From contig VXSC01000047.1 of NCBI GenBank assembly GCA_009838195.1, positions 62,001-126,000 of the forward strand: a DNA stretch of 64,000 nucleotides, in the 5' to 3' direction. The DNA is from Rhodothermaceae bacterium (GTDB taxonomy: Bacteria; Bacteroidota; Rhodothermia; Rhodothermales; Bin80). The notes under the pieces are model-generated. The model searched no databases, was not told the origin of the DNA, and worked only from the letters and a program-made list of their open reading frames with translations. Shown piece by piece: positions 62,895 to 64,000 of the stretch (position 1 is the stretch's first letter; each line of letters opens with the position of its first letter). A program made the translations under genes and the position numbers.

Positions 62895-63419
62895 TTATAA
62901 TTCACTCTCATCACGCCAACGAAGCAGACGCCAAGCCCGGGTTGTGTCTGCACGTGCAAGCAGAAAATTCACGTTACCGTCCCCTCGGAAGACGTCCCCG
63001 TTATTCAGGGCAACCGCTAAATTAAAACCTCGCACCGCAACCGCTCTCCTCCCTTCATCATATTCCTGTCTGGTAATAATTTGATTCCACTGTAACTGAA
63101 CCTCCACGGTGCTTTCGAACAAGCGGCGGGTTGACTCCAGTTCCTGACCGAACCCCCACTCGCGCTCAATCCCCGTGTCAAAATCCGTATAAATGAATAC
63201 GAAGGAAGAATCAATCAGGGGTTCGTAGAGCGACAGATCCCTCAGTTCATATGCATTGCGGAAGTTGGTGAAGTACCCTTCAATCGTTTTGGGATCACCA
63301 AAAAGATCCTCAAACGGATCTCCCTCTCCGATTGCCGGAGCAAACGGATTACAAGCACCAAATAAAAACGACAGCACAATAACTGCCAGAGCAGATATGT
63401 ATGATTGGTCGGATGCCAT
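62895..63419 (-). CDS. Small lipoprotein, NTF2/DUF4440-like, paralogue of the next gene
   Basis: A 174-residue protein with a lipoprotein leader (VLSFLFGAC). The mature part has the strand-helix pattern of NTF2/SnoaL-like folds: NFRNAYELRDLSLYEPLIDSSFVFIYTDFD, and WRLLRWRDESEL at the end. The neighbouring 63424-63993 product shares the overall layout and the final RWxDxS motif, so they are paralogues. No catalytic residues are recognised. Confidence 0.6.
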   Translation of the reverse strand: MASDQSYISALAVIVLSFLFGACNPFAPAIGEGDPFEDLFGDPKTIEGYFTNFRNAYELRDLSLYEPLIDSSFVFIYTDFDTGIEREWGFGQELESTRRLFESTVEVQLQWNQIITRQEYDEGRRAVAVRGFNLAVALNNGDVFRGDGNVNFLLARADTTRAWRLLRWRDESEL

Positions 63420-63423
63420 GCAA

Positions 63424-63993
63424 CTAGCTGGCGAACTCTGCCTTTAGGTCGCTCCAGGAATCCTCTGTTCCAATACTCTGATCACTCCATCTTGTGAGCA
63501 TCCATAGTCCATCTGCCTTCTTGGTAATGACCCACACCAGCCTCCCCTGGAGAGTGTCTGCAATCTGCTGACTCCCATGCTTGATGAGCAGCAGATAATG
63601 GGCGTCCAGAATGTATTCTGTATCACTGAGCTCGGTCGTAGCGTCCTCCAGACGAAGGAGATTTCCCGAACTTCCCTTTGCAGCCTCTGCAACTGTGACA
63701 AAATAGCCATTCTCCTGTGCCTGATCCCAGTGAATCCATTGATCTGGATCGCGTGCATACGCGGCGGCTGTGGGAGTGAACATAAACTCCTCATCCAGCG
63801 AGCGGCGGTAATTGGCGGCATTCAACTCCGCAACTGCCGCACGTAAATTATCAACGACAAGGTCGGGAGCGACTGGCTGTAGCCACGTACCCGCTTCGCC
63901 AACCGGTGGCTCCGGTGTACGAGCACCAAACACATCACAGGATGCCAGAACCACCAGAGCCATCCATATGCTGCGTGCCATTTTTCTATTCAA
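63424..63993 (-). CDS. Small lipoprotein, NTF2-like, paralogue of the previous gene
   Basis: A 189-residue protein with a lipoprotein leader (VVLASC). It resembles the 62895-63419 product: NLRAAVAELNAANYRRSLDEEFMF aligns with the same segment there, and the tail ends WMLTRWSDQSIG. The pair probably arose by duplication and may form one operon (4-base gap). The function is unknown. Confidence 0.6.
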   Translation of the reverse strand: MNRKMARSIWMALVVLASCDVFGARTPEPPVGEAGTWLQPVAPDLVVDNLRAAVAELNAANYRRSLDEEFMFTPTAAAYARDPDQWIHWDQAQENGYFVTVAEAAKGSSGNLLRLEDATTELSDTEYILDAHYLLLIKHGSQQIADTLQGRLVWVITKKADGLWMLTRWSDQSIGTEDSWSDLKAEFAS

Positions 63994-64000
63994 GTGGCAC

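Noticed and set aside
1-64000. CRISPR array
   Set aside because: No regularly spaced direct repeats of 25-40 bases were seen; the only short-period repeat is the 12-bp minisatellite.

Overview
The window reads as chromosome of a heterotrophic, probably marine bacterium on the Bacteroidota/Rhodothermota/Balneolota side of the tree, with roughly 50% GC. The evidence is the protein repertoire. There are two TonB-dependent outer-membrane receptors with N-terminal carboxypeptidase-regulatory domains, a GLPGLI-family protein, three secreted proteins with type IX secretion (T9SS)-type C-terminal tails, a PorV/PorQ-like barrel and many lipobox lipoproteins. Family assignments come from reading motifs. 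No database search was run.

Layout. 0-12 kb holds the end of a LarA-like gene, an SGNH hydrolase, a tandem duplication of a beta-propeller lipoprotein (promoter included), a GLPGLI/TonB-receptor pair and a PSCyt1-DUF1549-LamG-DUF1553 lipoprotein coupled to a Tat-exported DUF1501 protein. 12-23.5 kb is a defence-type island. It has a Druantia type III-like pair (a DruH-like protein whose frame is cut by one in-frame TGA, plus a 1.6 kb-residue DUF1998 helicase). This is followed by an overlapping pair of a NYN-domain nuclease and a NACHT-type NTPase with pentapeptide repeats. 23.5-38.4 kb is a minus-strand surface block for secretion and starch/glucan use: TonB receptor, Asp-rich T9SS protein, PorV-like barrel, T9SS protein with FNGW starch-binding-like modules, GH13 enzyme with a T9SS tail, and an SGNH-TPR protein. 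39.1-44.6 kb is a second defence-type operon: a DUF4143 ATPase overlapping a 1394-residue NACHT protein with a C-terminal PD-(D/E)XK-like motif. A perfect inverted repeat flanks its putative promoter.

45-48.8 kb holds a parvulin-type foldase lipoprotein, a 12-bp minisatellite abutting a broken MFS transporter, a GC-richer sialidase-like lipoprotein and a 15-bp perfect inverted repeat. 48.8-61.2 kb is a compact polyketide cluster on the minus strand: free-standing ACP, alpha/beta hydrolase, small metal-binding protein and a 3411-residue type I PKS. The PKS is KS-AT-DH-cMT-psiKR-ER-KR-ACP followed by KS and a degenerate, shortened AT, then stops. The most unusual biology is this final module, which has no carrier protein and a dead AT, in a locus that carries a separate ACP. 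The cluster borders a tRNA-Leu(CAA), and the window ends with an M20 dipeptidase and two small related lipoproteins.

How the parts relate. The surface block looks like a co-expressed uptake and secretion system: the receptor imports, PorV-type barrels serve T9SS cargo, and the GH13 and starch-binding-like proteins are the cargo. The two defence-type islands sit between housekeeping and surface genes, as accessory islands usually do. The PKS genes could form one biosynthetic unit in which the stand-alone ACP serves the last KS and the hydrolase releases the product. That last step is inference.
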